This document shows positions 59,998-64,000 of a DNA stretch of 64,000 nt, in pieces. The notes under the pieces were generated by a model. That model was not told the DNA's origin and made no database searches. It saw only the letters and a list, made by a program, of their open reading frames with translations. Position 1 is the stretch's first letter. Each line of letters starts with the position of its first letter. The position numbers and the translations under genes were made by a program. The DNA lies in assembly GCF_045788535.1 (NCBI RefSeq), contig NZ_CP074074.1, positions 1,550,001-1,614,000 of the forward strand, in the 5' to 3' direction. This stretch comes from Allotamlana fucoidanivorans. GTDB lineage: Bacteria; Bacteroidota; Bacteroidia; Flavobacteriales; Flavobacteriaceae.

Positions 59998-61449
59998 TTG
60001 AATACAAAATATACAGATTTAATCAATCAGACTTTTGATTTCCCTCAAGAGGAATTTAAAACTGATAAAGGACAATTACATTTTCATGGCATTGATTTAA
60101 TGCAATTAATAAAACAGTATGGTGCGCCATTAAAGTTTACCTATTTGCCTCAAATATCTAACAATATTAATAAGGCAAAACAGTGGTTTATTAATGCCAT
60201 GGAAAAGCATGATTACAAAGGCACTTATAACTACTGTTACTGTACAAAGAGTAGCCATTTTAAGCATGTTTTAGATGAAGCTTTAAAGAACGATATTCAT
60301 ATTGAAACATCATCTGCTTTTGATATTGATATTGTAGAAAATTTAAAAGAAGCTGGTAAAATAACTGATGATACCTATGTCATTAGCAATGGGTTTAAAC
60401 GTGAACAGTATGTAACCAATATAGCCCGTTTAATTAACAACGGACATAGAAATGCCATTCCTATAATAGACAATTATGAGGAAATTGATTTACTATCTCA
60501 AGAAATTAAGGGTAAATTTAATGTAGGCATACGCATTGCTTCAGAAGAAGAACCAAAATTTGAGTTTTATACCTCTCGTTTAGGTATTGGCTATAAAAAT
60601 ATTGTGCCTTTTTACAAAAATCAAATCGCTAATAATGATAAGGTTGAGCTTAAAATGCTTCACTTTTTTATTAATACAGGCATTCGTGATAACGCTTACT
60701 ATTGGAATGAACTTTTAAAATGTTTACGGGTTTATACGAGCTTAAAAAAGATTTGTCCGTCATTAGATAGTTTGAACATTGGAGGCGGTTTTCCTATAAA
60801 GAATTCATTAGCTTTTGAATTTGATTATGAGTACATGATTGATGAAATCATCAATCAAATTAAATTAACCTGTGAGGAAGAAGAAGTTGATGTACCCAAT
60901 ATTTTTACGGAATTTGGAAGTTTTACCGTGGGTGAAAGTGGTGGAGCTATTTATGAGGTGCTATACCAAAAGCAACAAAACGACCGCGAAAAGTGGAATA
61001 TGATTAATTCATCCTTCATTACCACATTACCAGATACCTGGGCTATTAATAAGCGTTTTGTTATGCTGCCCGTTAACCGATGGAATGATAGTTACGAACG
61101 CGTACTTCTAGGAGGGCTAACATGCGATAGTGATGATTACTACAACAGTGAGCAACACATGAATGCCATTTATTTGCCTAAATACAATAAAGAGAAACCA
61201 TTGTATATAGGGTTTTTTAATACAGGAGCTTACCAAGAAACCATTGGTGGTTTTGGCGGGTTGCAACACTGTTTAATTCCTACGCCAAAGCATATTTTAA
61301 TTAACAGAGATGCTAATGGGAATCTCACCACAAAAGTATTTAGCGAACAGCAAAAGAGTGAAGATTTATTAAAAATATTAGGGTACCAAAAGGCTCAGGA
61401 GAAAGTTGTTGAAAAACCAATAATAGAGCTAACCGAAGTAGAATATTAA
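59998..61449 (+). CDS. speA: Biosynthetic arginine decarboxylase, short PLP fold-III type
   Basis: 483 residues with a TTG start; no ATG is available upstream, and the N-terminal NTKYTDLINQTFDFPQEEF fits flavobacterial homologues. PLP-binding Lys lies in YCYCTKSSHF; SLNIGGGFPI is the phosphate-binding loop; EFGSFTVGESGGA and LLGGLTCDSDD (Cys-Asp at the active site) follow. It is shorter than the 630-residue enterobacterial SpeA. It converts arginine to agmatine, which the next gene product (agmatinase, 4 bp downstream) hydrolyses to putrescine. Cytosolic. Expression probably depends on the long leader. Confidence 0.9.
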   Translation: MNTKYTDLINQTFDFPQEEFKTDKGQLHFHGIDLMQLIKQYGAPLKFTYLPQISNNINKAKQWFINAMEKHDYKGTYNYCYCTKSSHFKHVLDEALKNDIHIETSSAFDIDIVENLKEAGKITDDTYVISNGFKREQYVTNIARLINNGHRNAIPIIDNYEEIDLLSQEIKGKFNVGIRIASEEEPKFEFYTSRLGIGYKNIVPFYKNQIANNDKVELKMLHFFINTGIRDNAYYWNELLKCLRVYTSLKKICPSLDSLNIGGGFPIKNSLAFEFDYEYMIDEIINQIKLTCEEEEVDVPNIFTEFGSFTVGESGGAIYEVLYQKQQNDREKWNMINSSFITTLPDTWAINKRFVMLPVNRWNDSYERVLLGGLTCDSDDYYNSEQHMNAIYLPKYNKEKPLYIGFFNTGAYQETIGGFGGLQHCLIPTPKHILINRDANGNLTTKVFSEQQKSEDLLKILGYQKAQEKVVEKPIIELTEVEY

Positions 61450-61453
61450 ACCC

Positions 61454-62389
61454 ATGAAAGTGAAAACATACGCAGGAATTCCAGAGGAATTTGCAAAATT
61501 AGAACAGGCTAAAATTGTTTTAATCCCAGTGCCTTATGATGGTACAAGTACGTGGCAAAAAGGAGCAGATAAAGGACCAAAAGCTTTTTTAGAAGCTTCA
61601 GAGAATATGGAGCTTTATGATATAGAAACAGGTACAGAAGTATACCAACAAGGGGTGTATTTAACTGAAGCTGTTACAGAAAATGCGTCGCCAGAAGCTA
61701 TGGTTGAAGCGGTGCATCAAACCACAAAAAAATACATAAAAAAGAACAAGTTTGTAACCATTTTTGGTGGCGAGCACTCCATCTCAATAGGAACAATTAG
61801 AGCATTTAATGAAATGTATCCTAGTTTAACCGTATTACATATTGATGCGCATGCCGATTTACGTCAGTCATACGAAGGCTCTACCTGTAATCATGCTTGT
61901 GCCGTTTATGAAGCGAGTCAAACCACTAATTTAATTCAGGTTGGTATACGCTCTATGGATATTATGGAAAAAACCGTGATGGATGAAGATAAAACATATT
62001 TTGCACATGATATGGCTGTTGATGATTCTTGGATGGATGCAGCTATTGATCAGATGACAGATAATGTGTTTATCACATTTGATTTAGATGCCTTTGATCC
62101 GTCTATATTACCAAGCACAGGAACCCCAGAACCGGGCGGCCTTTTGTGGTATGAAACCTTAGACTTTTTAAAGCAAGTGTTTGAAGAAAAAAATGTAGTA
62201 GGTTTTGATATTGTTGAGCTTTGTCCGAACAAAAAGGAAAAATCATCAGACTTTTTAGCGGCTAAATTATATTATAAAATGTTAAGCTATAAGTTTATGA
62301 ATGATGAAATAAATGATGAATATGATAACGCCTTTCAAATAACAGAACAAAAAAAGAACCCATTAAAATTTGAAGAAAATGATTACTAG
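61454..62389 (+). CDS. speB: Agmatinase (ureohydrolase)
   Basis: 311 residues. Dinuclear manganese site residues are in FGGEHSISIG, HIDAHADLRQSYEGS (HxDxHxD) and FDLDAFDPSILPSTGTPEPGG (DxD). These match agmatinase rather than arginase in the TGTPEPGG segment. It hydrolyses agmatine to putrescine and urea in the cytosol. Its 3' end overlaps the following gene. Confidence 0.95.
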   Translation: MKVKTYAGIPEEFAKLEQAKIVLIPVPYDGTSTWQKGADKGPKAFLEASENMELYDIETGTEVYQQGVYLTEAVTENASPEAMVEAVHQTTKKYIKKNKFVTIFGGEHSISIGTIRAFNEMYPSLTVLHIDAHADLRQSYEGSTCNHACAVYEASQTTNLIQVGIRSMDIMEKTVMDEDKTYFAHDMAVDDSWMDAAIDQMTDNVFITFDLDAFDPSILPSTGTPEPGGLLWYETLDFLKQVFEEKNVVGFDIVELCPNKKEKSSDFLAAKLYYKMLSYKFMNDEINDEYDNAFQITEQKKNPLKFEENDY

Positions 62390-63356
62390 CAAAGGGCCTA
62401 TTTCACAATTTATAGAAACTCATTATTTGCATTTCAATGCTGCAACATTGGTTGATGCAGCAAAAGGTTATGAAGCGCAGTTAAATAGTGGGGCAAAAAT
62501 GTTAGTGTCATTAGCAGGAGCAATGAGTACAGCTGAATTAGGGAAAAGTTTTGCTGAAATGATTCGTCAAGATAAAGTCCAAATTATTTCATGTACAGGT
62601 GCTAACCTTGAGGAGGATATCATGAATCTAGTAGCACATTCGCATTACAAACGTGTGCCTAATTACCGTGATTTAACGCCTCAAGAAGAATGGGATTTAT
62701 TAGAAAAAGGATTAAATCGTGTAACAGATACCTGTATTCCCGAAGAAGAAGCCTTCCGCAGATTACAACAACATATTTTTAAAATATGGCAAGAAGCTGA
62801 AGCTAAAGGAGAGCGTTATTTGCCTCATGAGTATATGTATAAAATGTTGTTGTCAGGCGTATTAGAACAGTATTATGAAATTGATATAAAAGATTCATGG
62901 ATGTATGCTGCTGCCGAAAAGAATTTACCTATTGTATGCCCTGGTTGGGAAGATAGTACTATGGGAAATATTTTTGCAAGCTACGTTTTAAAAGGTGAAT
63001 TAAAGGCAAGTACCATGAAATCTGGTATTGAGTATATGACCTTTTTAGCAGATTGGTATACTGAGAATTCAGAAAAAGGCATTGGTTTCTTTCAAATAGG
63101 AGGTGGTATTGCAGGAGATTTTCCTATATGTGTTGTACCTATGTTGTATCAAGATATGGAACGTACAGATACCCCTTTTTGGAGCTATTTTTGTCAAATA
63201 AGTGATTCAACAACAAGCTATGGTTCGTATTCTGGAGCAGTACCAAATGAAAAAATCACGTGGGGAAAGCTAGATATAGATACCCCAAAATTTATCATAG
63301 AAAGTGATGCAACTATTGTTGCGCCTTTAATTTTTGCTTATCTTTTGGGCAAGTAA
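62379..63356 (+). CDS. Deoxyhypusine synthase-like protein (probable homospermidine-forming enzyme)
   Basis: 325 residues from the ATG at 62379; the frame could also start at a TTG at 62370. NAD-binding and active-site segments of the deoxyhypusine synthase family are conserved: LAGAMSTAELGK, SCTGANLEEDIMNL, PGWEDSTMGN, FFQIGGGIAGDFPICVVP, and EKITWGKLDIDTPK with the Lys (K297) that forms the enzyme-imine intermediate; SDATIVAPLIFAYLL ends it. Bacteria have no eIF5A, and the gene sits in an arginine decarboxylase-agmatinase operon, so a polyamine substrate (putrescine to homospermidine, or a related agmatine derivative) is more likely than a protein one. Confidence 0.9.
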   Translation: MITSKGPISQFIETHYLHFNAATLVDAAKGYEAQLNSGAKMLVSLAGAMSTAELGKSFAEMIRQDKVQIISCTGANLEEDIMNLVAHSHYKRVPNYRDLTPQEEWDLLEKGLNRVTDTCIPEEEAFRRLQQHIFKIWQEAEAKGERYLPHEYMYKMLLSGVLEQYYEIDIKDSWMYAAAEKNLPIVCPGWEDSTMGNIFASYVLKGELKASTMKSGIEYMTFLADWYTENSEKGIGFFQIGGGIAGDFPICVVPMLYQDMERTDTPFWSYFCQISDSTTSYGSYSGAVPNEKITWGKLDIDTPKFIIESDATIVAPLIFAYLLGK

Positions 63357-63358
63357 AA

Positions 63359-63703
63359 ATGACCAAATCAGAAAAAACAATAAAACCGAACATGAAACAT
63401 AGAAATGATAATTTAAAGCGTGTTATAGTTGATTTCAAAAAGCTTACGCCAGAAATATTGGCCTTATTGGTAGAACGTTATCCTGATGGGTATGATGATG
63501 ACGATATTATATCTTTTAGAAATCAACATAACGATATGATTGAAGCGGTTGAAGTAACTACAGAAGACACTAAATACCTTGTAAAGGTAAGTTCTAAATT
63601 ATCTGTAACGATGGAGAATTATGATGTTGAAGATTATGAAGATTTTGCTGATGATGATCCAGAAGCCATTCAACCCCCTAGTATGGATGATGAAGAAGAA
63701 TAA
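63359..63703 (+). CDS. Small acidic protein of the polyamine operon
   Basis: 114 residues; internal ATG at 63392 is an alternative start. A compact N-terminal part (KRVIVDFKKLTPEILALLVERYPDGYDDDD, EAVEVTTEDTKYLVKV) is followed by a highly acidic tail rich in Asp/Glu. No family function known to me. It starts 2 bp after the deoxyhypusine synthase-like gene. Cytosolic, no signal peptide. Confidence 0.8.
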   Translation: MTKSEKTIKPNMKHRNDNLKRVIVDFKKLTPEILALLVERYPDGYDDDDIISFRNQHNDMIEAVEVTTEDTKYLVKVSSKLSVTMENYDVEDYEDFADDDPEAIQPPSMDDEEE

Positions 63704-63732
63704 ATAAACACTAATATAATTAATTATACATC

Positions 63733-63954
63733 ATGAGAACTGCTGTTTTTAAGTCTTACAAAAACGGTTATTACAATTTTTGGTTTGAAAATGGAGAAGA
63801 ATTGGCTTTTGAGGAAGTGCATCCAAGAGTATTAAAACAATTCGATTTAAAAAATGACAAAAGCTTAATTGATTTAAACTTTAGAATATCTTTTGTAGAA
63901 GATGGTGATGATGATAATCCCATATACAGAGTAGAAAGTTTAAAGCCACTCTAA
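63733..63954 (+). CDS. Small conserved-type hypothetical protein (73 residues)
   Basis: ATG to TAA. MRTAVFKSYKNGYYNFWFENGEELAFEEV suggests a small beta-rich domain (SH3-like appearance), followed by a short helix and another strand pair. No signal peptide. It follows the acidic protein by 29 bp on the same strand, so it may belong to the same operon. No function recognised. Another frame (ATG 63958) opens after it but runs off the window and cannot be judged. Confidence 0.7.
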   Translation: MRTAVFKSYKNGYYNFWFENGEELAFEEVHPRVLKQFDLKNDKSLIDLNFRISFVEDGDDDNPIYRVESLKPL

Positions 63955-64000
63955 AACATGTTTATTACAATTCATAATGTATTCAGTAGTTGCTTACCAA

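Noticed and set aside
62379..63356. Recent acquisition of a eukaryotic deoxyhypusine synthase
   Set aside because: Similar genes are, to my knowledge, common in Bacteroidota, the gene shares the local AT-rich composition, and it is embedded in the polyamine operon.

Overview
The window is a chromosomal segment of a marine-type Flavobacteriaceae (Bacteroidota). The evidence is low-GC DNA, a SusC/SusD/SusE set, type IX secretion C-terminal sorting domains, Bacteroidota-type promoters (TTTG / TAnnTTTG), near absence of Shine-Dalgarno sites, an enzymatic mevalonate set beside a UbiA prenyltransferase, and an arginine decarboxylase / agmatinase / deoxyhypusine-synthase-like polyamine operon. The genus cannot be fixed from the sequence alone.

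Layout. 1-0.7 kb: start of an M20 dipeptidase gene (cut by the window edge) and a tRNA-Leu(TAG). 0.7-4.1 kb: a minus-strand stress-type group: ATP-cone/nuclease protein, beta-CASP metallo-beta-lactamase RNase, Hsp20, small helical protein. 4.3-7.2 kb: transketolase and transaldolase behind a promoter covered by a perfect inverted repeat. 7.3-32.4 kb: a complete alpha-glucan (starch/maltodextrin) utilisation locus. One arm (minus) is susC-susD-susE-terminator-secreted GH13 amylase. The other arm (plus) is LacI regulator, sugar transporter, beta-phosphoglucomutase, GH65 phosphorylase, GH13, tandem-esterase lipoprotein, GH31, GH13, GH13, terminator. The logic is surface binding and cleavage, SusCD import, periplasmic trimming, inner-membrane import of maltose, phosphorolysis to glucose-1-P, and conversion to glucose-6-P that can feed the adjacent pentose-phosphate enzymes.

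32.4-44.3 kb: a GAF protein, an HD-domain/Pycsar-type membrane effector fusion, the msrB-msrA-selO oxidative-damage operon, a phosphatase/kinase-like/outer-membrane-barrel fusion of 1233 residues, a K+ channel-like protein and an HtrA-type protease. 44.3-50 kb: a 44-codon small gene with its own promoter and terminator, a LytS/LytTR two-component system flanked by two secreted-protein genes whose promoters share the same paired-repeat architecture, a propeller-like lipoprotein and a complete IS30-family element. 50-57.4 kb: tesB, glycerophosphodiesterase, flavoprotein, DUF1697, mevalonate-pathway genes, UbiA prenyltransferase and an RsuA/RluB-like protein whose usual catalytic Asp is Gly. 57.6-59.4 kb: a FG-GAP propeller protein with a type IX sorting domain. 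59.6-64 kb: the polyamine operon behind a ~310-nt structured leader, followed by two small acidic proteins.

The most unusual material is regulatory: the polyamine leader RNA, the LytTR paired sites, the alternative hairpins before the sugar transporter, and the operator palindromes. Among proteins, the HD-PycTM fusion, the phosphatase/kinase-like/barrel fusion and the ATP-cone nuclease cluster deserve a second look.
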